Translations under genes and position numbers: made by a program
Assembly: GCA_027452145.1 (NCBI GenBank)
Contig: DAIDHB010000343.1
Location: 1 to 41,698 of the forward strand
Reading direction: 5' to 3'
DNA from: Planctomycetales bacterium
Lineage (GTDB): Bacteria; Planctomycetota; Planctomycetia; Isosphaerales; Isosphaeraceae
DNA: 41,698 nt
The notes under the pieces: generated by a model
The model's input: the letters and a program-made list of their open reading frames with translations, nothing else
The model's database searches: none
Told to the model about the DNA's origin: nothing
Shown: piece after piece, positions 29,001-37,521 of the stretch
How positions within the stretch are numbered: the first letter of the stretch is position 1
Layout of the letters: every line of letters starts with the position of its first letter

Positions 29001-30947
29001 GTCCCAGCGCTGCACGCCGCCCCGCTCGTAGCCGACGACAAGCATCCGGCCATCAGGGGTCAGGGCGAGCTGGTCGACCGGGCCCGGCAGGCGGATCGGG
29101 GTGGCCGTCGGCCGGAAGGTCGTCGCGTCGCGGAATTCCAGGCGATCGCCCGACGCGATCGCGATCCGCGCACCGTCGGGGGTGAAGGCGCAGGCGCCGA
29201 CGGGGCCGTCGAGCCGGATGATCTGGCGCAGGGCATGGACCTGCCCGCGCCAGGCGGAGAGGTTCATGCGGATCGCGCGCCGCAGCTCGACCGCGTCGGC
29301 CGGGGCGGTACTGAGGGCCTCGAGCATCCAGTGCAAGCCGCCGGCGGCGTCCCCCTCCTCGGCGAAGGCGATCCCCCGGTCGAGGAGCAGGCCGGCGGAC
29401 TGGCGCAGCGAGACGTTGCGGGTCCGATCCACGAGGCCGCGCTGGCGATCGGCTTCCTTGAGGTTGCTCTCGGCCCGCCGCCACATCCAGGTCACGCCGC
29501 CGAAGCCCAGAATCACCGCCAGCACGCACAGGGCCGCAAGGGCCGCCACGGTCCGGTTGCGACGGCACCACCGCCAGCCGCGCTCCAGCGCCGAGACCCG
29601 CCGCGCGCGGATCGGCTCGCCGGCCAGGAACCGGCGCAGCTCCGCGGCCAGCTCCGTCGCGTCGCGGTAGCGGTGCGCCGGCTCCTTGCTCAGGCACTTC
29701 AGGCAGATCACCTCCAGGTCCCGCGGGATGCGGGCGTCGCGCTTCCGCGGCGGGATCGGCTCCTGGTGCAGCACCCGCTCGATCAGCCGCTCGCGGCTCG
29801 CGCCCTCGAAGGGGGCCTTGAGGGTCAACAGCTCGTAGAGCGTCGCCCCCAGCGCATAGATGTCGCCGCGCGCGTCCGAGTGCCCCTCAAACCGCTCAGG
29901 GGCCATGTATCGGAGCGTCCCCACAATGTCGCCGGGGTTCGTCAGGTCCTGCTGGCCGTCCGCCTTGGCCAGGCCGAAGTCGGTGACCCAGATGTTGCCC
30001 CGGGTGTCGAGGAGCAGGTTCGCCGGCTTGATGTCCCGGTGCAGGACGCCCGCGTCATGGGCGTGGGCCAGCGCCTCGGCCACCTGCGCCGCGATCTGGG
30101 CCACGCTCAGCCAGTAGGCCTGGATGCCCGATCGCCGGGTCTCGCTGCTCCGACGCAGGCCCGCGATCGAGCTCGCCGACGAGATGGCGCGGCCCGCCAG
30201 ATCGCCCGGGGAGCAGTTGCTCGCGCCGGCGGCGTCCGGCTCGTCGGGATCGGTCGGCACCGGCGTCCGAACCCCGCCGTCCGCGACCGGTCCGGGCCGG
30301 CTCAGGAGCGATCGCGCCACCGCCTCGACCGACACTTCCAGAGGCGAGGTCGCGCCGGGGCCGGCAGGCCCCTTCGAGCCCGGCCAGGCTTCGCGATCCC
30401 GCAGCCGCCGCAGCTCGTCGAGGACCGCGTCCAGGCCCTGGCCCTGGATGTACTGCATCACGTAATAATGTAATCCGCCCTCCTCGCCCACCCCGAAGAC
30501 CGGCACGATGTTCGTGTGGTGCAGGCGTGCCGCAGCGCGCGATTCACGCTCGAACCGCTCGCGCTGCTTCCGGTCGGGGAGCATCTGCCGCGGCAGAACC
30601 TTCAGCGCGACGTGCCGCCCGAGCGAGACCTGCTCGGCCTCGTAGACGACCCCCATGCCGCCGCGGCCGATCTCGCGCAGGACGCGGTAATCGCCCAGGC
30701 GCTCGGGGTGCTCGAGACGCCGCCGTCGCAGCGAATCACCGGCCGACGACGAGCCCGTGCCATCGCTTCCGGGCGCGATCCGCTCCATGATCACGAGCGC
30801 GGGGAATAGCTCGCGGATCTCCTCGGCGTGCTCGGGGTACTTCGCGGTGTACTCGGTCAGCGAGGGCCGCTCGCCGCGCCGGTATCGCTCGACGAATTCC
30901 TCCGCCAGCTCTTCGACCGCCTCGCGCCCGCCGGAAGACGTGGCCAT
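26001..30947 (-). CDS. Transmembrane Ser/Thr kinase with WD40 propellers
   Basis: The 1648-residue protein begins at the ATG at 30947; a TTG at 31022 next to the sigma-factor stop is an alternative. Residues 8-55 form a helical segment (EFVERYRRGERPSLTEYTAK). The kinase domain has IGRGGMG (93-99), Lys116 in VALKVL, HRDIKPAN (303-310), DFG (323-325) and APE (349-351). A long Pro/Ser-rich insert (about 180-275) sits before the catalytic loop. A membrane helix lies at about 467-489. I count about fifteen WD40 repeats of the type AFSPDGRTL...ARLWD between about 590 and 1200, enough for two propellers, then a helical TPR-like tail. The outer repeats probably bind a ligand or partner. The sigma-factor gene ends 71 bases before it. 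The substrate is unknown. Confidence 0.94.
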   Translation of the reverse strand: MATSSGGREAVEELAEEFVERYRRGERPSLTEYTAKYPEHAEEIRELFPALVIMERIAPGSDGTGSSSAGDSLRRRRLEHPERLGDYRVLREIGRGGMGVVYEAEQVSLGRHVALKVLPRQMLPDRKQRERFERESRAAARLHHTNIVPVFGVGEEGGLHYYVMQYIQGQGLDAVLDELRRLRDREAWPGSKGPAGPGATSPLEVSVEAVARSLLSRPGPVADGGVRTPVPTDPDEPDAAGASNCSPGDLAGRAISSASSIAGLRRSSETRRSGIQAYWLSVAQIAAQVAEALAHAHDAGVLHRDIKPANLLLDTRGNIWVTDFGLAKADGQQDLTNPGDIVGTLRYMAPERFEGHSDARGDIYALGATLYELLTLKAPFEGASRERLIERVLHQEPIPPRKRDARIPRDLEVICLKCLSKEPAHRYRDATELAAELRRFLAGEPIRARRVSALERGWRWCRRNRTVAALAALCVLAVILGFGGVTWMWRRAESNLKEADRQRGLVDRTRNVSLRQSAGLLLDRGIAFAEEGDAAGGLHWMLEALSTAPADAVELRRAIRMNLSAWRGQVHALRQIIRLDGPVGACAFTPDGARIAIASGDRLEFRDATTFRPTATPIRLPGPVDQLALTPDGRMLVVGYERGGVQRWDATTGKPFGGVLPSGGSSCRLALDTAGEAILIGSRDGTARIWDATTGEPRGEPFRFRQAVHGVAFAPDGRSVLLGTGDGTASLWDIATRARLAGPFTHQDAVRSVAVHPAGTTVLTGSWDETVLLWDRDTTRPIGPRLRHRFGLHQVSYRPDGAAILTVCSSDHSAYLWEASTGQRIGTPLWQPDLMRAAAISPDGRTVVTGGDDATARVWDIAGARSRPLARPDARKRLVNPGPEDEPWLPFYYLNQAVSFSPDRKAVVVTEGRRIARLWDTSTGSPIGVPLRHDRPVRMVAFSPDGRTVATASHDPTSGLTDSKLGSIRLWDAADGRPLGPPIWQHRWVSALAFSPDGRTLAAGDYGQDVRFWDAATGRVARPPIAQAGIAFSLAFSPDGKTLAAGTVEPMNGARLWDLETGRPIGEPMPHANWVVGVEFRPDGRALLTRSNDATARLWDARTARPLGAPMPHQGAPCAAFSPDGRRLATAGRLETEVKIRDAATGRTLPGATLGHAALVTALAFSPDGGLLGVGCNDGSARLWDVATARPLGPPMVQRSPIAGVGFTPDGRGFLTTAVDGTTRSWPVPVPMVGDPDRLVLRLQVLTGMRMDAGRHVEKLAADDWEERSGRLEDAGRTVDGAYASPVGPSAYHDARARDAEQDGDWFAARWHLDRLIDDRAAADGGGDRPDPWLLRARRARAGSAAGRFDAADADYRRAEELASRALVDAWYRQRIADCERAAQWRTALWYLDRCLAAAPRDAELYAIRARILGRLGRREDQVASLVKVAGLGAEGGALIALADEHAALADWGQAAVLYDRARRQEPVAPPAWIRGALVALEAGPEGGYRAMCVDLLEQAPRADAPEEADFVARICTLAPGATDDLAPVVELAERAVKQGSPSERPDFVCTLGAVLYRAGRFPEALARLEQAIAAKQGNRAVRDRLFLAMAQHRLGRAAEAARTFDEATRRTDGDGAMDRPPSWADRVEYGLLRREAEAMILGPSGHR

Positions 30948-31018
30948 GGAGATCTCTACCTGTCGGTGACGTACGGACCGCCGGAGTGGCCTCGGGGTCT
31001 GCCGCAGAAATGGAAGGC

Positions 31019-31672
31019 TCAACCATCCAGCAACCCCGGGAACTGGCTCAGCTCATCCTTCAGCCGCTTGAGGGCGCGGATATATCGGCTACTGGTCGTC
31101 GACTCCTTCATGCCGAGGGCCTCGGCCACCTCGGCGTTGGTCAATCGCTCGAAGTGCCGGAGGGTGAGGATCTCGCGGTCGAGCACGTCCATGCCGGCCA
31201 GGACCTCCTGCACGCGGAGGCGCATCTCGGCCCGGACGGCCGCCTGCGAGGGCGAGGTCAGCCGACCCAATAACTGGGCGGCCAGCGAAGCCGAGCTGGC
31301 CGTCGGCATCGGCCCCCGGTGCAGGCAGATCTCCTGGGCGGCGTCCCGCATCTTCGCCCCCAGGTGGCGGCGATGCGCATCGATCATCTTCTCGCCCGTG
31401 ATGTGCCTGAGCCAGAGGAAAAACGGCAACGGCCGATTCACCCGGTACTCGGGCCAGCGCCTGGCCGCCTCGAGGAACGCTTCCTGGAGGATGTCCGAGT
31501 CGTCCACCCGACCCTGGAGCAGCCGGTTGAGGCGCAGGTGTACCATGCGCTTTAGCCGCTTTCGGTAGAGCGTCAAGAGCTCGGCCAGGGCCATCTCGTC
31601 GCCCTCGACGGCCCGGTCCAGCAATTCGTCCGCATCCGGGGGCTCGAGCAAGGGGATGTCTCCGCTACGCAA
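31019..31672 (-). CDS. ECF-type RNA polymerase sigma factor, paired with WD40 kinase
   Basis: The 217-residue protein has a region-2 segment with ALAELLTLYRKRLKRMVHL and VDDSDILQEAFLEAARRW, and a region-4 helix-turn-helix with LDREILTLRHFERLTNAEVA and ALGMKESTTSSRYIRALKRL. This is a common planctomycete ECF form. The start is a TTG at 31672 with GGGAGG twelve bases upstream, somewhat far, and no better in-frame start is near. The downstream gene is the WD40 kinase on the same strand, which is likely part of its signalling path (inference from repeated pairing). Confidence 0.9.
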   Translation of the reverse strand: MRSGDIPLLEPPDADELLDRAVEGDEMALAELLTLYRKRLKRMVHLRLNRLLQGRVDDSDILQEAFLEAARRWPEYRVNRPLPFFLWLRHITGEKMIDAHRRHLGAKMRDAAQEICLHRGPMPTASSASLAAQLLGRLTSPSQAAVRAEMRLRVQEVLAGMDVLDREILTLRHFERLTNAEVAEALGMKESTTSSRYIRALKRLKDELSQFPGLLDG

Positions 31673-31732
31673 CGCGATCGCTTGCCTCCCTGTCTATATT
31701 GCGCCCGCGAGACCCATTTTCGCGCGAGAAAA

Positions 31733-33154
31733 TCAGGGCGAATCGGCCGCGAGCCGGTCCGCCAGCTCCTTCAACTGCTCGCGCTCGTCGTCGGTAAACC
31801 GGATGTACTGGGTGTTGTTCCCTTCACCGTCGACCCGGACGTAGGAGTAGACGACGCGAATTCGGCGCTCGCCGGCGATTTGCACGCCCGGCTCGGCGAG
31901 GAGCCGGTCCACGAACTCGCGGACGCTGCCGATGCGCTGGTTGCCGACCATCCAGAAGACGTCCCCCTCGGTGATGTCGCCGATCTTCAGGCGACCGGGA
32001 TTCGGACCCGGATCGAGGATAAACGCCCCGCGGTCATTCCAGAGGTCGTAGGCGGATTTCAGCGCGGGCGTCACGTCCGCGAGCTTCATGTCGAGCACCG
32101 AGTAGGTCTTGACGCCGCCCGGCACCACGATCGGCTTCAGCCGGACGACCAGTTCGACCCTGTCGCCGTCGAGAGCCATCGGCACCTCGGCCTTCTGCTT
32201 GAACTCCAGGCTGCGGGCCTTCAGCACGCTCGGGCCTCCGCTCAGGCCGCGCAGGACGAACTTGCCGTTCGCGTCGGTCTGGGTCGACCTTTCATGTCCC
32301 AGATCCTTGCGACCGGCCATGACCATCGCGTGAGGGACCGGCTTTCCGGTCCGGCCGAGCACCGTGCCTGTCACCTTGTAGCCCGTTCGGAGGACGATGC
32401 GGAGCGACTCGCGATCCTTGAGGGCGACCGTGTAAATGTTGTCGATCTGGCCATGGACGTAATCGGGATGGATGAAGTAGACGAGTCCCCGGCCGGCGCC
32501 CTGGCCGATGTCGGGGAGCTTCTCGGAATAGCAGAAGAGTTCGAACGACCCGTCCCGACCGGTGGCGGTTCGTTCGATCCCGCCCGAGACGGTGACGTAG
32601 GACGCGTTGGCGGAGACGCTCGCCCCCGAGATGGGCTTCCCTTGCTCGTCGACGACCGTGCCGCGGAAGTAGAGCGAGGGCTTCAGCTTCAAGGACGCTT
32701 CCACCTCCGCGCCCGGCTTGACGTCGAAGGTCCTCGGATCGCCGCCGGACATCAGAGTCCCCACCAGCCGGCGATAGCCGGGCGTCATCGCATCGAGCGA
32801 GACCTTCGTCGGCCCGGTGATCCCGGGGATCTCCAGCCGGTAGGAGCCGTTCGCATCGGTCCGGGTCTCCATCAGCTTGCAAGGGACCTGGGGGCCGTCC
32901 ACAAGCCCGCGGCCGACGTCGACGAACCGCATATCGATGGCGGGGATGGCCGCGCGCACGCGGACATCGGCCAGCGGGGCACCGCCCTCGTCCGTCACGC
33001 GTCCGCGGAGAATCGCCGCCCGGCCCTTCTCAGTTGGCCCGTCCGCGGGGTCCGGTTCGGCGGCGAAGACGGCGGCCAGCGGAAGAGCGGCGAACCCGGC
33101 CACGAGCATGCCACCGAAGGCGCCCAGCCGGGTCGCCCGGCGCTGTGCCAGCAT
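31733..33154 (-). CDS. Secreted carboxypeptidase-regulatory-like domain protein
   Basis: The 473-residue protein starts at an ATG (33154) with AGGAG eight bases upstream and has a signal peptide (LGAFGGMLVAGFAALPLAAV). Three beta-sandwich repeats follow the carboxypeptidase regulatory pattern: LRGRVTDEGGAPLADVRVRA with TDANGSYRL, FRGTVVDEQGKPISGASV with TGRDGSFEL, and VTGTVLGRTGKPVPHAMV with TDANGKFVL. The C-terminal 120 residues (VTPALKSAYDLW and GDVFWMVGNQRIGSVREFVD) look like a degenerate PDZ-type segment. No catalytic site is seen. It is probably a periplasmic or surface protein. It diverges from the GH9 gene with 229 bases between. Confidence 0.82.
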   Translation of the reverse strand: MLAQRRATRLGAFGGMLVAGFAALPLAAVFAAEPDPADGPTEKGRAAILRGRVTDEGGAPLADVRVRAAIPAIDMRFVDVGRGLVDGPQVPCKLMETRTDANGSYRLEIPGITGPTKVSLDAMTPGYRRLVGTLMSGGDPRTFDVKPGAEVEASLKLKPSLYFRGTVVDEQGKPISGASVSANASYVTVSGGIERTATGRDGSFELFCYSEKLPDIGQGAGRGLVYFIHPDYVHGQIDNIYTVALKDRESLRIVLRTGYKVTGTVLGRTGKPVPHAMVMAGRKDLGHERSTQTDANGKFVLRGLSGGPSVLKARSLEFKQKAEVPMALDGDRVELVVRLKPIVVPGGVKTYSVLDMKLADVTPALKSAYDLWNDRGAFILDPGPNPGRLKIGDITEGDVFWMVGNQRIGSVREFVDRLLAEPGVQIAGERRIRVVYSYVRVDGEGNNTQYIRFTDDEREQLKELADRLAADSP

Positions 33155-33383
33155 GGGAATTCTCCTGGAGGACCACAACCAGACAGACAGGCTTTCCATG
33201 TTATGACGGTTGTCCCTGGCTGCCAACGGGATGTCCGCCGAATCGCGACGGCCTGCGTGGGGAACATCTCCGGCTTGACCCGACCACCAGCGGCTGGTGC
33301 AATCGGTCGGCGCGATCGCCCGGCGTGGCGTCCCACCCGAATCTGGCGCATCCCGCAGACCTGACACGAGGCGAGGTTGCTAA

Positions 33384-35249
33384 ATGATGCTATCTAGAAC
33401 TACTGCATCATACCCCGCATTCCGCCGCCCTGGACCCGACGGCCGCCGGACGGCGCGGGCCGGCCTCCTCGGCATCGCCGGACTGCTGGCCGGGCTCCTG
33501 GCCGCGGCTCCGCTGCGGGCCGACGAGATCTTCGTCCGGGCCAGCCAGGTGGGTTATGACATCGGCGACTCGAAGCTCGCCATGGCCTTCGCACGGGCGC
33601 CGCTGCCGGCCGAGTTCGCCGTCGTCGACGCCGAGACCGGGGAATCCGTCTTCACGGGGAAGACGACACCCGTGCCAGGCGAGCGCTGGGGGCAGTTCCA
33701 TCATCATGCCGAGCTGGACGTCACCGGGCTCCGGCGGCCGGGGCGATATGTCGTGCGAGTCGGCGAGGCGCGATCGCTGCCGTTCGAGGTCGGCACGCGG
33801 GCGCTGGCCGGGCTGCCGGATCAGTTGCTCGAATTCCTGCGCCAGCAGCGCTGCGGGTACAACCCGTGGCTCGGTGTGGAGTGCCACCAGCACGACGGCC
33901 GGACGGCCTACGGACCACGCCCGGCCGGGACGGCGATCGACGCGGTCGGCGGCTGGCACGATGCGGGCGACCTGCTCAAGTATCACCTGACGTCCGGCAA
34001 CGCCACGGCGCAGATGCTCCTGGCCTATCTCCTGGCCGGCGGGCGGGAATCGGCCGGCTCGCGCTTCGCCGACCGGGTCGATGCCCGGGGCGACCGTGGC
34101 TCCAACGGCATCCCCGACATTCTCGACGAGGCCCGATGGGGCCTGGAGTGGATGCTGAAGATGCACCCGGCTCCGGATGAGCTCTATCACCAGGTGGCCG
34201 ACGACCGCGATCATACCGGCTTCCGCCTGCCCCAGAATGAAACCGCGGACTACGGCTGGGGAAAGGGAGGGCCCCGGGTGGTCTACTTCGCCGATGGAAA
34301 ACCGCAGGGCCTGGGCCGGTACAAAAGCCAGTCAACCGGCGTGGCGAACATCGCCGGCCGGTTCGCCGCCGCGATGGGCCTCGCTCATCAGGCGTGGAAG
34401 GACGACCCGACACCGGCGGAGCGCGCCTTCGCCGAACGGTGCCTGAAGGCCGGCCGCGAGGTCTACGAGCTGGGCCGCGCCCGCGAGGGCTTCCAGCAGG
34501 GCAACTCGTACAAAGCTCCCTATCGCTACGAGGAATCGACCTGGGCCGACGACATGGAGTGGGGCGCGGCCGAGCTGTTCCGCGCGACGGGCGAACGGCG
34601 CTATCTCGACGACGCGCGGCGGTACGCGAAACTGGCGGCCGACGACACCTGGATGGGCCGCGAGCAGGCGCCTCATTACGGGTTCTACCCGTTTCAGAAC
34701 GCGGGCCACTTCCGGCTATATGACCTGGTGGATCGGGACTTCCAGCAGACCCTCGCGGGCTATTACCGCGAGGGGATCGAGCGTTGCGTCCGGGCCGGCG
34801 CGAGCAATCCGTACCGAATCGGCGTGCCCTTTATCTGGTGCTCGAACAACCTCGTCGTGGCGCTGGTGACCCAGTGTGATTTCTACGAACGGATGACCGG
34901 CAACGCGCGCTACCGCGCCCTGGCGGCGCGCCATCGAGACTGGCTGGTCGGCCGGAACCCGTGGGGCTACACGATGTTCACCGAGGTCGGCCGGGTCTCG
35001 CCGAGAAACGTGCACCTCCAGACCACGAAGCTCACGGGCCGGACGGTACGCGGCGGGCTGGTGGACGGCCCGGTCCACGAGCGCATTTTTCGGTCACAGC
35101 GCGGTGTCGGGATCGCCGAGCCCGACCCGCTGGCGCCGTTCCAGGACGCGCGAGCGGTCTATCACGACGACATCAAGGATTATGTAACTGACGAGCCGAC
35201 AATGGACGGCACGGCGTCGGCGATCCTGATGTGGACGCTAAATGGATAA
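33384..35249 (+). CDS. Glycoside hydrolase family 9 protein
   Basis: The 621-residue protein has a signal peptide ending near LRADE (residues 25-48) and an Ig-like N-terminal domain (VRASQVGYDIGDSKLAMAF). The GH9 barrel follows, with GGWHDAGDLLKY (Asp193, Asp196; base/nucleophile region) and SNGIPDILDEARWGLEWML. Near the C-terminus are GRNPWGYTMFTEVG and YHDDIKDYVTDEPTMDG, with Glu604 the likely acid. GH9 enzymes cleave beta-1,4-glucans such as cellulose or related polymers by inversion. The exact substrate cannot be read. The ATG at 33384 follows GAGG. A partial copy of its last 20 codons lies at 37522-37590. Confidence 0.92.
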   Translation: MMLSRTTASYPAFRRPGPDGRRTARAGLLGIAGLLAGLLAAAPLRADEIFVRASQVGYDIGDSKLAMAFARAPLPAEFAVVDAETGESVFTGKTTPVPGERWGQFHHHAELDVTGLRRPGRYVVRVGEARSLPFEVGTRALAGLPDQLLEFLRQQRCGYNPWLGVECHQHDGRTAYGPRPAGTAIDAVGGWHDAGDLLKYHLTSGNATAQMLLAYLLAGGRESAGSRFADRVDARGDRGSNGIPDILDEARWGLEWMLKMHPAPDELYHQVADDRDHTGFRLPQNETADYGWGKGGPRVVYFADGKPQGLGRYKSQSTGVANIAGRFAAAMGLAHQAWKDDPTPAERAFAERCLKAGREVYELGRAREGFQQGNSYKAPYRYEESTWADDMEWGAAELFRATGERRYLDDARRYAKLAADDTWMGREQAPHYGFYPFQNAGHFRLYDLVDRDFQQTLAGYYREGIERCVRAGASNPYRIGVPFIWCSNNLVVALVTQCDFYERMTGNARYRALAARHRDWLVGRNPWGYTMFTEVGRVSPRNVHLQTTKLTGRTVRGGLVDGPVHERIFRSQRGVGIAEPDPLAPFQDARAVYHDDIKDYVTDEPTMDGTASAILMWTLNG

Positions 35250-35360
35250 ACATTTGCTTGCGCATGCGAATCGCCGATGATTACCGGTGGCCTCGGGGGC
35301 TTATCCCCGGTCAAGCGAACCCGATGCGAAACAGCCTCGACCTGCAAGCCATCGATGGCA

Positions 35361-35825
35361 TCATGGACCTGACTGGAGGGGGATGATATCGATCCACTGC
35401 GAGAAGCGGCGGAAATCGCCGACGTTGTGGGTGAGAAGCCGGCGGATACCGCCCGAGGTCATCGTGGCGACGATGTTGACATCGTAGACCTGCTTCCCGC
35501 CGCATGGGACGGCGGCGAGGATCGTCACGAGGGCCGCCGTGACTGACGGGCCGTCCTCGACGACGGGGAACCGCGCCAGCAGCGAAGCGATGTCCGCGAG
35601 CAACGAGACCATCTCGATCGGAGGCGTGTACGTCGAGGGGCGCGAGAGGGCCGAGAGATACTCGCGGAGCGTCTGGCGGCTGATCCAGAGGGGTGCGCCC
35701 GCGGCCTCCAGCTCGGTGATGCGCAGGACGGCCTCACCGTGCAGGGGAAACGCGGGTATGGCCGCGTAGATCAACACGTTCGTGTCGAGAAAGACGGGCT
35801 CAGGAGCCGCGGCCGCTGTCGTCAT
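35361..35825 (-). CDS. vapC: PIN-domain ribonuclease toxin (VapC-like), second module
   Basis: The 154-residue protein has VFLDTNVLIYA (Asp14), Glu55 in TLREYLSAL, Asp115 in KQVYDVNIVATM and LLTHNVGDFRRF (Asp137), the four-acid PIN pattern. It should be an Mg-dependent endoribonuclease that inhibits translation. Its ATG at 35825 lies 26 bases inside the end of the upstream antitoxin gene, so the two are coupled. A longer frame to 35867 would overlap further and is unlikely. Confidence 0.9.
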   Translation of the reverse strand: MTTAAAAPEPVFLDTNVLIYAAIPAFPLHGEAVLRITELEAAGAPLWISRQTLREYLSALSRPSTYTPPIEMVSLLADIASLLARFPVVEDGPSVTAALVTILAAVPCGGKQVYDVNIVATMTSGGIRRLLTHNVGDFRRFSQWIDIIPLQSGP

Positions 35826-36036
35826 ACAGCTCCTCGCGGCGGAAGGAGAAGCCCGCAGGCAGGTCAACCTGGACGTCGTGCCTGGGGAAACCGGTCATGA
35901 TGGGTGCCCTGGGCCGGGCCGCGGCCTCGCCGATGACAAGCACGACGTCGTGCTGGCCGGGGGCGATTTCCGCCGGCAGTCGCAAAGTCGCCACGCCTTG
36001 CTCGTCCACGGTGACGCGTGTCTGGATGGTGATCAT
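35800..36036 (-). CDS. Antitoxin of the second PIN toxin
   Basis: The 78-residue protein reads MITIQTRVTVDEQGVATLRL, then PAEIAPGQHDVVLVIGE, a beta-rich AbrB-like N-terminus of a type commonly placed before PIN toxins. The C-terminal tail (FRREELYDDSGRGS) is the likely toxin-contacting part. The overlap with the toxin start supports a single operon. A VapB-like role is inferred from position and size. Confidence 0.75.
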   Translation of the reverse strand: MITIQTRVTVDEQGVATLRLPAEIAPGQHDVVLVIGEAAARPRAPIMTGFPRHDVQVDLPAGFSFRREELYDDSGRGS

Positions 36037-36249
36037 CGTCGGGCCGCTCGAACTGGAACCAGGAGTCGTCCGTCATTTCCAGCTCATTATCCCTCGCGTC
36101 GGATGGCTCGGCAACATCGACGCCTCACCGATGCCGGACCGCCGGGAGCGGCCTGCCGGCGGACGACCATCCGGCCCGTGTCTCATGTCGCTCGACCGGG
36201 CGGATCAGACCGTATCCGGCGGAGGGCGAGCCACCGGAAGTGCCGCGGG

Positions 36250-37049
36250 CTATCCATCCAGCAGGCGGTCCCGCAGCGGGTGGTCGAGCTCCGCCGATTC
36301 CTCGAGACCGGGCTTGTCCTTCGGAGCCCAGCCGAGCAGGGCCAGCTTGTTCCCTCGATCGAGCTCGGCCCACCCGCGGACGGCGAGGGCTTCATCCCAG
36401 GTGGTCTGCGTCAGCTCGCGGAATCGCCGGTTGGCCTCGGGCCGCCTGCCCCAGACGGTCTCCTGGAACCTGCCGGCAGGAACAGAATGATGGTCGTCCC
36501 CAGAATCGCGATCAGCGTGGCAGCCGCCACCTTCCAGCCGCGATCGAGGACGGCAGGCTCGAGCGGCATTCGCATGAGGTACGGGGCACGGGTCACCCGC
36601 GCGCCGGGAGGCCCCCGGGAAAGGATGGCCTCGGTCAGCGGCCCGACGGCGATCGTCGGCTCGGCGGGTACGCGGCCCTCGATCGTGATCCGGACCACGC
36701 CGGTCGAATCATCGCGTTGCACATGGAGCATGTGTCTGAACTCATCCCGGGGGTCCGCCCCGTTGTAGATGCGGGGAATCGTGGAGAGGCCGGAGTCGGC
36801 CAGGGCCGCATCCAGGACGGCCGGGGCCGTCAGACCGCGGAGGCGCGTCGGCCAGTCCTGCGGCGTGGGGGAGTCGCCTTGTCCTTCTCGCACCGAGGCG
36901 GCAGTGGGAGGGAAATCCACAAGAAGATCCATCTGGAAGCGGCGGCCGGGACCGTCGAGATTGAGCCGGATCCAGCCCAGGGATACAGCCAGGAAGGCGA
37001 TCGCGGCCATGAGCCGCCTGACCGTCAATCGCGGCCGGAAGGATCTCAT
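36250..37049 (-). pseudogene. Wzz-like two-helix membrane protein, probable one-base frameshift
   Basis: From the ATG at 37049 (GAGGGGCG upstream) the frame encodes RRLMAAIAFLAVSLGW (first membrane helix). A soluble domain follows, with LRGLTAPAVLDAALADSGL and GVVRITIEGRVPAEP, then a second helix (ATLIAILGTTIILFLPAG). Two helices flanking such a domain recall chain-length-determinant (Wzz/GumC-type) proteins. After LPAG that frame runs as Ser/Pro/Gly-rich nonsense to a stop at 36411. The neighbouring frame continues as RFQETVWGRRPEANRRF and TTWDEALAVRGWAELDRG to a stop at 36250, with strong GC3 coding bias. One added base near 36485 gives 801 bases, 266 residues. If the shift is real, the product is a truncated 212-residue protein; it may equally be a sequencing error. 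Confidence 0.65.
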
Positions 37050-37230
37050 CGCGTCGCCCCTCGCCGGCCGCCTGATCGCGTCAGGGGGCCGGGCCTGCTC
37101 AGCCCCAGTGAGAGTTGGATCCTACGATGTCAGCGCACGTTGGCACCGAAGACCATGTGACATCTGCCTGAAATCTGTGCCACTTCATTCCTCGGCAGAT
37201 ATTCGCACAACACAACCCCTACGGGAGCGG

Positions 37231-37521
37231 TCAGGGCGAAACGGGCCGGCTCGGCTGAAGGGCTTGCTTCACGAGCGTGCGCAGTGCATCCAGCTCGACG
37301 GCTCGCTCGGTGTACTTGAGGGTGGCCGACACATCGGGCTTACCAGGTTTCCTCGATGGCAGCTTGATGCGAAGCTCTCGGGTCCTCGAGATCGTCGGCA
37401 TCCCCCCGGGCAGCTTCACCTCGTCGGGCAGGACGGCGTATTTCCTGTCCTCGACGTTCTCAATGAGCATCCGGCCGCGGCCGATGTGGGCGATCAAATC
37501 GGGGAAATCCTTCGATCGTTC
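37231..37521 (-). pseudogene. Truncated copy of the secreted-protein gene at 39393-39962
   Basis: This fragment encodes ERSKDFPDLIAHIGRGRMLI, ENVEDRKYAVLPDEVKLPGG and TERAVELDALRTLVKQALQP, nearly identical to the C-terminal half of the intact gene 2 kb away. It begins abruptly inside the gene at 37521, with no start codon or signal peptide, and joins a fragment of the GH9 gene. It carries about 22 residues (around LPSRKPGKPDVSATLKY) that the intact copy lacks. An open frame reading through the junction to 37644 is accidental. Confidence 0.8.

Noticed and set aside
25833..30473. A 1546-codon open frame on the plus strand opposite the WD40 kinase
   Set aside because: It is antisense to a gene with complete kinase and WD40 motifs. 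Its translation is Arg/Gly/Pro-rich without domains, a usual mirror of high-GC coding sequence.
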